Both the position numbers and the translations under genes were made by a program. The notes under the pieces are model-generated. The model worked only from the letters and a program-made list of their open reading frames with translations. It made no database searches and was not told the origin of the DNA. Shown here one piece after another: positions 1 through 6,917 of a stretch of DNA of 11,584 nt. Numbering within the stretch: position 1 is the first letter of the stretch; each line of letters begins with the position of its first letter. This DNA comes from Syntrophaceae bacterium UBA7544 (GTDB taxonomy: Bacteria > Desulfobacterota > Syntrophia > Syntrophales > Smithellaceae): contig DLME01000280.1 of the NCBI GenBank assembly GCA_002479215.1, forward strand, positions 1 to 11,584, in the 5' to 3' direction.

Positions 1-110
1 AGAATTAGGGAATAAACAGTTCAGTCCAATAACATATATCATTTAAAATGACCTAATGCCCATCAAAATAGCCGGATATTTGACTTTAGTCAATATTGAA
101 TAGCGTTTGA

Positions 111-153
111 AACAAAGCATGCCTGTAAAAATCACCAGATGCTTTGTTACAGG
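111..153. repeat. Inverted repeats with competing pairings
   Basis: AACAAAGCAT (111-120) is perfectly complementary to ATGCTTTGTT (139-148) across an 18-nt loop. CCTGTAA (122-128) is complementary to TTACAGG (147-153). The two pairings share bases 147-148, so they exclude each other. I see no gene in the first 280 bases; this is the most structured part of that AT-rich stretch. No T-run follows on either strand, so it is not a standard terminator. Function unknown. Confidence 0.35.
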
Positions 154-246
154 AAGAAATACTCTAAATCCTGCAAAGTATATTTTTAATATGACATACA
201 AAAGGGAAACAATTTGTAATTAACCGGTATTTTTTAGAAAATATAT

Positions 247-270
247 TTAAGAGTTTATACGATCTCTTAA
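247..270 (-). terminator. Possible weak terminator after the polyferredoxin gene
   Basis: TTAAGAG (247-253) pairs with CTCTTAA (264-270) around a 10-nt loop, starting about 10 nt past the stop codon of the minus-strand gene that ends at 281. On the minus strand it is followed by an AT-rich tract with a short T-run. The stem is AT-rich and weak, so this is tentative. Confidence 0.3.
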
Positions 271-280
271 CGATAGTTTT

Positions 281-1831
281 TTATGACAGCAATAATTGAT
301 TTTCCTTGGATCGCGATTCTCCAATACTGGTAACGTAAATTGCCGGTTGACCAAGAATGGGGCACTTTGCCTCACAGAGCCCGCAGCCAATGCACAGCTC
401 CAGATCAACGTGTGGTTGATTTAAGTTCATTGCGCTCCCGTTTCTGTTCATCACTTTTGCCTTTTCCAGCCAGATTGCTTTTTTGGGAGTAGGACAGACC
501 TCCTGGCAAACAATACAAGGCGTGGCATGGGCATAGGGCAGGCATCTGCCCTTATCAATCATAGCCAGCCCTATTCTTACTTTTTCTTTTTCCGGCAGCT
601 CCAATCTCTTTATCGCACCTGTCGGGCAGACCTGGCCACAGAGAGTGCAGCGATATTCACAATAGCCGATGCGCGGAATAAGAACGGGTGACCAGATCCC
701 CTCAATTCCGGCCTCCAGAAATGCCGGTTGGAGGCCGTTGGTAATACAAACTTTCATGCATTCACCGCATTTTATACACCTGGCTAGAAATTGTTTTTCA
801 TCGAGGGAACCCGGTGGCCGGATTAATCTGGGCTCCGCTGCGCTCGCCTGTTTGTTGATCGCTGTAATCCTCATCAGGGGGACAGCAGCCAGACCGAACA
901 AGATCGTACCAATGACTCTTCTTTTTCCGAGGTCAATGGATGCTGTCTGCGTCTTCTTAAAAAATCCAAACCCGACTGCATTTTGCGGACAGAGATCATC
1001 GCAGTTCATACAAGCCATGCATTCCGTATTATGCCATTTTTCTTTTTGATCAGGAGAGGCACCCCCCTGACAGGCAAAATCACAGGCTCCACAGGAATTG
1101 CAGCCTTCGCTTACCGATCGTTGCAGAAATGCATAGCGGGAAAGCAGGCCCAGAAGAGCGCCCAGCGGGCAGAGATATTTACACCAAAAACGTTTCTCCA
1201 GAAGATTCAGGCCCATGATGACGAAGAACAATAGCCCCAGAAAAACGCTTTGAAGAAAAAATGGTTGCTGGAAGGGAAGCCAGATTTTTTTAAAAAGCGT
1301 ATAGATGAATTCAGAAATATTAACCAGAAAAGGGATATTCAAATTATAGAACAAGTCAAATGCGGCCTTTGTTGCATAGACGACCAGCGGATAAACAGAC
1401 AACGAGAATGAACGAATCAGAAGTGAAATAGGATCAAGAATGCCGGTGAACTGCAAAGAAAAAAGGGACAAAGTAATAAGAAAAATCAGGATGCAATATT
1501 TTAACCAATGCCAGTTTAACGGGGCTCTTGGGGCACGCTTCTTTTGCAAAGCGCCAACCATATTATTTAGCGTTCCCAGAGGACATACCCAGCTGCAGAA
1601 AACACGCCCCAAAATTACCGTAGCAATGATCACCAAAATGGCCAGGAAAAATGTTTGCTGCCACGCACGGCTGGAAAGGATTGTGGTGATGAAAATCAGA
1701 GGATCAGCATCTAAAAATATTTTAACAGGATAGCCGAGTTCATCAGCCCCCTTGGATTCAGTCTGCAGAAAGAGCCACAAAAAAGTCAGCAAAAATAATC
1801 CCTGCGAGACTATGCGAATTTTTCTGATCAT
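281..1831 (-). CDS. Membrane polyferredoxin, NapH/NapG-like fusion (4Fe-4S)
   Basis: Predicted 516-residue integral membrane iron-sulfur protein. Residues 1-230 resemble the NapH/NosR/CcoG membrane ferredoxin fold: hydrophobic helices near 8-22, 60-77, 112-130 and 192-210, and two CxxxCP motifs (C79/C83 and C217/C221), each followed by LG. Two 4Fe-4S motifs follow (C244-C247-C250-C254 and C271-C274-C277-C281). At about 303-320 an RR pair and another hydrophobic segment start a second half that resembles NapG, with further cysteine sets at C352-C362, C391/C395-C402, C439-C446 (with C430) and C480-C490. Up to six clusters are therefore possible. In the Nap and Nos systems such proteins move electrons from quinol to periplasmic enzymes; a similar role here is inferred. 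It is the last gene of the minus-strand cluster, 194 bp after the DUF362 gene, with a repeat between them. The ATG at 1831 has only a weak AGGT-type ribosome site. Exact partner unknown. Confidence 0.85.
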   Translation of the reverse strand: MIRKIRIVSQGLFLLTFLWLFLQTESKGADELGYPVKIFLDADPLIFITTILSSRAWQQTFFLAILVIIATVILGRVFCSWVCPLGTLNNMVGALQKKRAPRAPLNWHWLKYCILIFLITLSLFSLQFTGILDPISLLIRSFSLSVYPLVVYATKAAFDLFYNLNIPFLVNISEFIYTLFKKIWLPFQQPFFLQSVFLGLLFFVIMGLNLLEKRFWCKYLCPLGALLGLLSRYAFLQRSVSEGCNSCGACDFACQGGASPDQKEKWHNTECMACMNCDDLCPQNAVGFGFFKKTQTASIDLGKRRVIGTILFGLAAVPLMRITAINKQASAAEPRLIRPPGSLDEKQFLARCIKCGECMKVCITNGLQPAFLEAGIEGIWSPVLIPRIGYCEYRCTLCGQVCPTGAIKRLELPEKEKVRIGLAMIDKGRCLPYAHATPCIVCQEVCPTPKKAIWLEKAKVMNRNGSAMNLNQPHVDLELCIGCGLCEAKCPILGQPAIYVTSIGESRSKENQLLLS

Positions 1832-1857
1832 ATGAAAGCTTTACCTGCACTGAGTAA

Positions 1858-1950
1858 TTCCCCTCTTTGTAAAGAGGGGTTAGGGGAGATTTTATGTAAT
1901 TGAATCAACTGAAAAATCCCCTTTGATCCCCCTTTATAAAAGGGGGAAAA
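1858..1950. repeat. MITE-like palindromic element with two nested hairpins
   Basis: Two halves, about 1858-1893 and 1912-1950, are imperfect inverted repeats of each other. Each half also holds its own hairpin: CCCCTCTTT/AAAGAGGGG (1860-1868 with 1871-1879) and CCCCCTTT/AAAGGGGG (1928-1935 with 1939-1946). G-rich GGGGAGATTTT and its counterpart AAAAATCCCC flank an 18-nt centre. There is no open reading frame. This resembles small non-autonomous palindromic elements common between genes in many bacteria. It sits between the DUF362 gene and the polyferredoxin gene, where it could affect termination or mRNA stability. Confidence 0.65.
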
Positions 1951-2025
1951 TCCGTGACTGGGAAAAAAGTTTCTTTCATTAATAAACCCGATGCATAGCA
2001 CCAGGATTGGTCGCTCTTAAAATTA

Positions 2026-2928
2026 TCAAACATTAATTTTTTTGATTCTTAATTTGGAGAGGTCCATGGTTCCCAGTCCCGCTTTGTGTCCTGCCACGAC
2101 ATAGCCTAGGGCTGCCCCTTTCAAGCCGAAGAGGGTGGCACCAAAAGCGTCAACGGCCACCTGATCCCGGCCCGCAATAACCGTATTGAGCTGCCTGACA
2201 TCAGCAAGGTCTCCTCCCTGCGGTCCATTGGCAGTCAGTATGCGCACCGCATCAAGAATGATCAGTGTGGGTTTGACGGCCATGGCGAGATCTACCAGAC
2301 TATCATCAATGCGCTGGTGTATCCTGCCTCGTGAACTGCCCATGATTCCCATCAGATTCTTCATCCCCAGGGTAAGAGTGGAAAGGCCATGGGTCTTGGC
2401 AATAGGGATATTAATAAATTTGTCTGCTTCGATAGCTTCGGTATAAAGAGGCCATGATTTCAGGGCAACACCGGATAATGTTACGTCACGGAATTTTCTA
2501 TCATCTACATAGCTGACTATTCCGCCAGCGGCAGTGGCTGCTTCGGAAATGCCGCTTTGCTTATAGCACCGCCGTGGATCCACAACACTATGGTCAAAAA
2601 CCTTAACTTGCTTTGCCCCAGCCTCGTAACACAAAGCAACCACTGTTGACACCACTTCCGGATTTGTTGTTGCCGCATATTCGGGCAGTCTATCCCATCC
2701 GATATTCGGTTTAACGACAACAATATCTCCCTTTGATATGAAAGCTCTGATGCCACCCAAGCCATCAATGGCCGCTTTTGTTATCCCAGCAGGTGTTAGG
2801 CCATGAGCGACAACGAGGTCTGTCTTCTCCGCAGCTTCCAGCGCTTTGATAAATAAACTTGCATTACCCGGTATGGCAAAGGTTATACCAGTGACAATAG
2901 TGGTTTTAAGAAAATCCCTTCGATCCAT
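2026..2928 (-). CDS. DUF362 domain protein with Tat signal
   Basis: 300-residue protein of the DUF362 family. I chose the ATG at 2928 because the product then starts with a twin-arginine motif, MDRRDFLKTT, and a hydrophobic stretch to about residue 25. An in-frame TTG at 2991 would bury that motif behind 21 unlikely residues. Family-like motifs are VKPNIGW (72-78), KTH (178-180), GMKN (188-191), an HQRID segment (204-208) and ILDA (224-227). DUF362 proteins often carry a ferredoxin domain; none is present here, and the neighbours supply the clusters instead. The biochemical function of the family is not settled. The gene starts 59 bp after the stop of the DUF6599-like gene, on the same strand, which suggests co-transcription. 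Tat export implies that it folds, possibly with a cofactor, before crossing the membrane. Confidence 0.85.
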   Translation of the reverse strand: MDRRDFLKTTIVTGITFAIPGNASLFIKALEAAEKTDLVVAHGLTPAGITKAAIDGLGGIRAFISKGDIVVVKPNIGWDRLPEYAATTNPEVVSTVVALCYEAGAKQVKVFDHSVVDPRRCYKQSGISEAATAAGGIVSYVDDRKFRDVTLSGVALKSWPLYTEAIEADKFINIPIAKTHGLSTLTLGMKNLMGIMGSSRGRIHQRIDDSLVDLAMAVKPTLIILDAVRILTANGPQGGDLADVRQLNTVIAGRDQVAVDAFGATLFGLKGAALGYVVAGHKAGLGTMDLSKLRIKKINV

Positions 2929-2943
2929 CGGACACTCACTAAA

Positions 2944-2969
2944 AACTTTTAGTAAAAGTTCCTCACCTG
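2944..2969 (-). promoter_or_regulatory. Ribosome-site-like AGGTGAGG followed by hairpin, before DUF362 start
   Basis: On the minus strand a good Shine-Dalgarno-like AGGTGAGG (2962-2969) is followed at once by a 7-bp hairpin, AACTTTT/AAAAGTT (2944-2950 with 2954-2960). The chosen ATG at 2928 comes 15 nt after the hairpin. Its closest possible Shine-Dalgarno is a weaker GAGTG. Folding of the hairpin would bring AGGTGAGG nearer to the start. No better in-frame start codon lies between them. Confidence 0.35.
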
Positions 2970-2987
2970 AAATTAATACCTTTTGTA

Positions 2988-3923
2988 TCAACTGCCCGCG
3001 TCTGCACTGATGCGTCCGCGCAGCTGTTCGATAAGCTGTTTGGCTACAGATGTATTTTTGACCCTGACTGCACCGATGATATAGCGTCCCGACTGCTCTA
3101 CTAACACTCCGCCATACAAAGGATCGACGGCGATTACTCGCATGCGAGCCGGATTCTCGGTAATTTGAATGCCCTGCGTTTCCGCCTTCAGATAAGAATA
3201 GTATTGATCAAAAGTCTTGCGGGCAGCGGCCGGAGTATCCTCACGGATGACAATAATCTGTATCTTTTCGTCTTTCACTATGGCATCAGCTATAATACCC
3301 CTGCGAAAGAAGACATACCCCAGAAGGCTTTGCGCAAGATACCGTTCGCTCTTTGGCACAAGCGCCGGGATCTTCATAACCTCCAGTTCTTTGGGCGGAC
3401 CGGAGCCGGCCGGAAGATTTCCGGAAATAGCCCGGGCACATGCCAGGAATGTATCCTTTGGGAGGCTCGTTGCTCCGGAGATTTGCAGCCGAACGAAATA
3501 TCTGTCCTGGTAGAACATCAATTGGGAAGAAGACACAAATCCCTCGGCACCGATTGTAACCCACAAATTATTTGCCTTGCGGTAGTTGGAGTAAATTCCA
3601 AAAGCATCCAGCACAGAGGCCATTCTGTAAACATCAGCGACAATGGATAAATCCGGATTCTGCTTATTTACATAACTTGCTGTGGCCAGAGCGTCAAACC
3701 CATAGGGGAAGTAGAGCTCGGCTTCTCCATCGATATGATCGAACAGGGTGTCCTTGTCGTAAAGCTTCGCTTTTTCCTCGATTACCCAGTCCTGGGCAAA
3801 GCTTTTTCCGGGAAGAACGTCTTTGATGGAAAGGTCGGCAGCCCGGACCGGATTCGACACAGCCATGATTAATATAAAAAAAATAAAAAGAAAAGACGAC
3901 CTGGTATGAGAATTATCGTGCAT
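2988..3923 (-). CDS. Secreted DUF6599-like protein
   Basis: 311-residue protein that I assign, with moderate confidence, to the DUF6599 family. Supporting features are an HIDGEAELYFPYGF block (63-76) and a following segment with DVYRM (97-101) and DAFGIYSNYR (106-115). The first 28 residues form a signal peptide: charged start, hydrophobic core (about 11-22) and a VRA|AD cleavage site. There is no lipobox cysteine, so it is probably periplasmic and not a lipoprotein. The only cysteine is C162, so no iron-sulfur cluster is expected. The ATG at 3923 is preceded by AGGGGA at good spacing, and this site overlaps the TAG stop of the upstream aldo/keto reductase gene, which suggests coupled translation. 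An upstream in-frame extension into that gene lacks such support. Function unknown. Confidence 0.75.
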   Translation of the reverse strand: MHDNSHTRSSFLFIFFILIMAVSNPVRAADLSIKDVLPGKSFAQDWVIEEKAKLYDKDTLFDHIDGEAELYFPYGFDALATASYVNKQNPDLSIVADVYRMASVLDAFGIYSNYRKANNLWVTIGAEGFVSSSQLMFYQDRYFVRLQISGATSLPKDTFLACARAISGNLPAGSGPPKELEVMKIPALVPKSERYLAQSLLGYVFFRRGIIADAIVKDEKIQIIVIREDTPAAARKTFDQYYSYLKAETQGIQITENPARMRVIAVDPLYGGVLVEQSGRYIIGAVRVKNTSVAKQLIEQLRGRISADAGS

Positions 3924-3930
3924 ATTTCCC

Positions 3931-5079
3931 CTAAACCAATATTTTTCTGGCCCGTGCCATCTTCGCGGGAATATCAAGACGATTGATACACCTTGCCACA
4001 CAGGTCTGACAGTCCAGACATTTGGAGGCTGAAGCAATCACCGGAACTTCTCTATAGGTAGCACGGGAAAGCTCCATGTTCTTGTAAGCTTCTGCATACA
4101 TGATGCACCGGTTGATCGTACTGATTGCTACACCATTGGGGCAGGTGGATTCACACTTCCCGCAAAAGTGACAGTAGTATGGACTTACAGCAGCGCCATA
4201 GCGCTGCAGAATGAGTTCGTCGAAATAACTTAATTTTAGACCCATCACCCCCATATCTTCTCTAAGCTCAGTCAAGTCTCGCATGCCGGGGATTGCCGCT
4301 GTGACATTCTTATCCTGAAGCGCCCATTTGAGGGCTGCCCGGTGAGGACTAATCGGGCCCAGTGCATCCGTTACATAACCGCCGGCTTGAGTTTTCATCG
4401 CAATGATGCCGATTTTTTTTTGTGCGGCTTTCGCTATAGCTTCCTTCAAATCGTTATCACTCTTGAAATTATAGCCTACAAGAGCCGTATCAAAAAAACG
4501 GTCTTTATCTTCCATCAAGGCATTGAGCACCTGCACCTGGTTCGTGTGTGTGGTCACCCCGCAGAAACGCACTTTTCCCTGCTCTTTTAGTCTGACCAGT
4601 GCTTCCCTGATCTCCGGATCAAAAATCCTGACCCTGTCGGTAAGGTTGTGCAGTTGGATCACGTCTATATAATCCGTTTCCAGCGCTTTCAGACTCGTTT
4701 CCACATCCTTGAAAATGGCCTCTTTGGACAGCGAAGCAGGCTGAATTTTTGTTGCGAGATAAACGCGATCGCGCCTGCTTTTTAACGCTCGACCTACAAT
4801 TTCCTCGTTCTTGCCACCCATATATCTGCGCGCCGTGTCGACGTAGTTGATACCGTGATCAAAAGCGACTTCCATCACTTCCGCCTCCGGTGTCAGCATC
4901 GCCCCGAAGCTTACGACCGTAATTTTCAGGCCTGTTCGGCCAAGGGTTCTATAAACAGGTGTGGGAAAGACCACAGGTTCCGCTGCTGCATATTGCAATG
5001 CGTGGGCAAGATCACTCGTCCCGATTAAAGTTGCTGTAGTTCCTATCAAACCAGCCTTCAAGAACTCTCTTCTGTTCAT
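3931..5079 (-). CDS. Tat-exported aldo/keto reductase with C-terminal ferredoxin motifs
   Basis: 382-residue member of the aldo/keto reductase superfamily. It begins MNRREFLKAG with a hydrophobic stretch to about residue 28, a clear twin-arginine signal. The barrel keeps the catalytic tetrad: D81 and Y86 (in VDTARRY), K111 (LATK) and H144 (IQLHNL). The C-terminus adds two 4Fe-4S motifs, C303-C306-C309-C313P and C354-C357-C360-C364, as in iron-sulfur aldo/keto reductases of anaerobes. The ATG at 5079 follows AAAGGAG at suitable spacing. It is the first gene of the minus-strand cluster, and the next gene begins 7 nt after its stop. Family members normally use NADP(H), which is not free in the periplasm. 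If truly exported it may carry a tightly bound nucleotide or pass electrons through its clusters to the membrane polyferredoxin. Substrate unknown. Confidence 0.88.
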   Translation of the reverse strand: MNRREFLKAGLIGTTATLIGTSDLAHALQYAAAEPVVFPTPVYRTLGRTGLKITVVSFGAMLTPEAEVMEVAFDHGINYVDTARRYMGGKNEEIVGRALKSRRDRVYLATKIQPASLSKEAIFKDVETSLKALETDYIDVIQLHNLTDRVRIFDPEIREALVRLKEQGKVRFCGVTTHTNQVQVLNALMEDKDRFFDTALVGYNFKSDNDLKEAIAKAAQKKIGIIAMKTQAGGYVTDALGPISPHRAALKWALQDKNVTAAIPGMRDLTELREDMGVMGLKLSYFDELILQRYGAAVSPYYCHFCGKCESTCPNGVAISTINRCIMYAEAYKNMELSRATYREVPVIASASKCLDCQTCVARCINRLDIPAKMARARKILV

Positions 5080-5133
5080 TTGTACGCTCCTTTCTTTTGC
5101 TTAAGCATAAAATGAGTATGAATAGATAGTCCG

Positions 5134-5162
5134 ATTATAACCGAGCAGTGGGTAAATTTTAG
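5134..5162 (-). promoter_or_regulatory. Candidate promoter of the redox cluster
   Basis: A perfect TATAAT lies at 5134-5139 (minus strand), 55 bp before the aldo/keto reductase ATG. The -35 position at 17-bp spacing (5157-5162) reads CTAAAA, a poor match, and falls inside an 18-bp palindrome. A weak -35 under a dyad suggests activator-dependent or repressible expression. Confidence 0.45.
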
Positions 5163-5174
5163 CAATTGCTAAAA
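5157..5174. promoter_or_regulatory. Perfect 18-bp palindrome, candidate operator
   Basis: TTTTAGCAATTGCTAAAA is identical to its own reverse complement over all 18 bases. It lies in the 239-bp divergent region between the aldo/keto reductase gene and larE, covering the -35 position of the minus-strand promoter. Its size and symmetry suit a dimeric helix-turn-helix regulator; I cannot name the family. Confidence 0.5.
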
Positions 5175-5266
5175 AAATATCACTAAATGGATGTATTGTC
5201 AAATGTTGTGTTGGAAAACATATTTAATAAGATAAAAATTAATATTTTTGTATAGTAGCGGCTGAT

Positions 5267-5291
5267 TGCTGCTCAAATAAATTCAGCAGCA
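5267..5291 (+). promoter_or_regulatory. Hairpin upstream of larE
   Basis: TGCTGCT (5267-5273) pairs with AGCAGCA (5285-5291) around an 11-nt loop, 27 nt before the larE ATG. Two other pairings use the same bases: GCTGA (5261-5265) with TCAGC (5283-5287), and CTCAA (5272-5276) with TTGAG (5292-5296). A -10-like TATAGT lies just upstream (5251-5256) without a clear -35. The region may be a leader with alternative folds, or chance. Confidence 0.35.
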
Positions 5292-5318
5292 TTGAGTGTT
5301 TGTTTGTGTTATATAATA

Positions 5319-6152
5319 ATGCTTATGGAACTTCAGAATACATTAAAACAACTTGAGCGTCATATCGAAAAAATGGGTTCTTTGGCTGTGGCTTATTCAG
5401 GCGGCGTGGATAGCACGTTTCTCTTGAAGGTTGCTCATGATGTCTTACAAGACCAGGTTATCGCTGTAACGGCGCGGTCTTCAACTTATCCGGAAAGAGA
5501 GCTTAAGGAAGCAACAGAATTTACCCATAGTGCCGGAATTAAGCATATTGTCATTCAATCAGAGGAATTGGAGATTGAAGGTTTTACTAATAATCCGCCT
5601 AATCGATGTTATTTGTGCAAATACGAATTATTTTCCAAAATTAAGGAAGTGGCTCAAAAATACAATATTAAATACATTGCCGAAGGATCAAACATCGATG
5701 ACCTTGGTGATTATCGCCCTGGGATGCAGGCCATCAAAGAACTGGGAATTATCAGTCCACTTAAAGATACCGGCTTAGGGAAGGATGCTATCAGAAAATT
5801 ATCAAGACAGATGGGATTGCCCACCTGGGATAAACCAGCTTTTGCTTGTCTGGCTTCACGTTTTCCTTATGGTGTGAAAATAACACGGGATAAGCTGGCG
5901 ATGGTGAACAGGGCTGAGCAATATCTGCTCAATTTAGGATTCAAACAGGTGCGGGTACGCCATCATGGTGATACAGCGCGGATTGAAGTGGCGGAAGCTG
6001 AACGGCTCAAATTTTTTGATCTGGAACTGATGGACAATATATACAAACAATTCCAAAAAATTGGTTTTGCCTATACTTCTTTGGATCTTAAAGGTTACCG
6101 CACCGGCAGCATGAACGAAGTGATCGATACGCAACAAAATATACTTAAATGA
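5319..6152 (+). CDS. larE: LarE, ATP-dependent sulfur insertase for nickel-pincer cofactor
   Basis: 277-residue PP-loop protein that adenylates the pyridinium-3,5-biscarboxylic acid mononucleotide made by LarB and then inserts sulfur, giving the dithio form. The PP-loop SGGVDS is at 27-32. The family motifs NRCYLCK (96-102ff), GSNIDDLGDYRPG (about 123-135), ACLASRFPYG (176-185) and GYRTGSMNE (259-267) are present. C177 corresponds to the catalytic cysteine of Lactobacillus plantarum LarE (Cys176). C97, C100 and C177 together suggest the cluster-dependent class (see findings). No Shine-Dalgarno is evident. I chose the ATG at 5319; the ATG at 5325 is also possible, and a TTG at 5292 is unlikely because it adds residues not typical of the family. 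The gene converges on larB with only 15 bp between the stop codons. Confidence 0.92.
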   Translation: MLMELQNTLKQLERHIEKMGSLAVAYSGGVDSTFLLKVAHDVLQDQVIAVTARSSTYPERELKEATEFTHSAGIKHIVIQSEELEIEGFTNNPPNRCYLCKYELFSKIKEVAQKYNIKYIAEGSNIDDLGDYRPGMQAIKELGIISPLKDTGLGKDAIRKLSRQMGLPTWDKPAFACLASRFPYGVKITRDKLAMVNRAEQYLLNLGFKQVRVRHHGDTARIEVAEAERLKFFDLELMDNIYKQFQKIGFAYTSLDLKGYRTGSMNEVIDTQQNILK

Positions 6153-6167
6153 AATGATGTGCCGGAT

Positions 6168-6917
6168 TTATTTCAGTTTATTGATCATGCTGGCTATGTA
6201 ACCTGCACCGAAACCATTATCGATGTTCACAACCGATACTCCACCGGCGCAACTGTTCAGCATCGCCAGCAAAGCAGCCACTCCCTGAAAGCTTGCGCCA
6301 TAACCGACAGACGTAGGCACCGCGATGATCGGTTTATCTACAAGACCACCCACAACGCTGGGCAGAGCGCCCTCCATTCCGGCAACCACAACAACTACCC
6401 GCGCTCCACGGATTAAATCCAACTGGTCAAATAAACGGTGAACACCGGCCACACCGACATCGGCAATTCGCTCCACACGATTACCGAAAATCTCGGCAGT
6501 AACGATTGCTTCTTCGGCCACGGGCAAATCGGATGTTCCTGCTGTCACAACCGCTATATAACTTTCGGGCAGAGACAGTTTTTTTCTTTCTACCGTAATA
6601 GTCCTTGCAAGCGGATGATACACAGCAGCAGGACAAACTTTTTTGACTGCGGCAAAAACTTCTTCGCTGGCGCGTGTGGCGAGAATGTTGGCCTCTCCGG
6701 CCATCATAGCCTGTATAATAGTTTTTATCTGATCTGTAGTTTTGCCCGGGCAGAAGATGACCTCCGGATAACCTACTCGTAACTCGCGGTGTGTATCGAG
6801 TTTAGCGTGGCCCAAATCAATGTAAGACAGATTCTGCAACCTGGAGATGCCGGCTTCGACGTCGATTTTTCCGTCGCGGATATTTTCCAGAAGAACCTTT
6901 AATCCATCAATGTTCAT
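6168..6917 (-). CDS. larB: LarB, nicotinic acid adenine dinucleotide carboxylase/hydrolase
   Basis: 249-residue cytoplasmic enzyme for the first step of nickel-pincer nucleotide synthesis: it carboxylates the pyridine ring of nicotinic acid adenine dinucleotide and hydrolyses the phosphoanhydride. The N-terminal helical part (1-40) is followed by a PurE-like domain with [11 protein letters not shown] (127-137), [14 protein letters not shown] (178-191) and [19 protein letters not shown] (221-239). C223 matches the cysteine reported to form a covalent bond to the substrate ring in Lactobacillus plantarum LarB. The ATG at 6917 overlaps the larC stop (ATGA) and follows AAAGGAG, so it is co-translated after larC. 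Length is normal for the family. Confidence 0.94.
   Translation of the reverse strand: MNIDGLKVLLENIRDGKIDVEAGISRLQNLSYIDLGHAKLDTHRELRVGYPEVIFCPGKTTDQIKTIIQAMMAGEANILATRASEEVFAAVKKVCPAAVYHPLARTITVERKKLSLPESYIAVVTAGTSDLPVAEEAIVTAEIFGNRVERIADVGVAGVHRLFDQLDLIRGARVVVVVAGMEGALPSVVGGLVDKPIIAVPTSVGYGASFQGVAALLAMLNSCAGGVSVVNIDNGFGAGYIASMINKLK

Noticed and set aside
80..93. TTGAC/GTCAA hairpin in the first 100 bases as a terminator
   Set aside because: The 5-bp stem is weak and no T-run follows.
3924..4037. Longer form of the DUF6599-like protein starting inside the aldo/keto reductase gene
   Set aside because: It would hide the signal peptide, and the ATG at 3923 has a well-placed AGGGGA.
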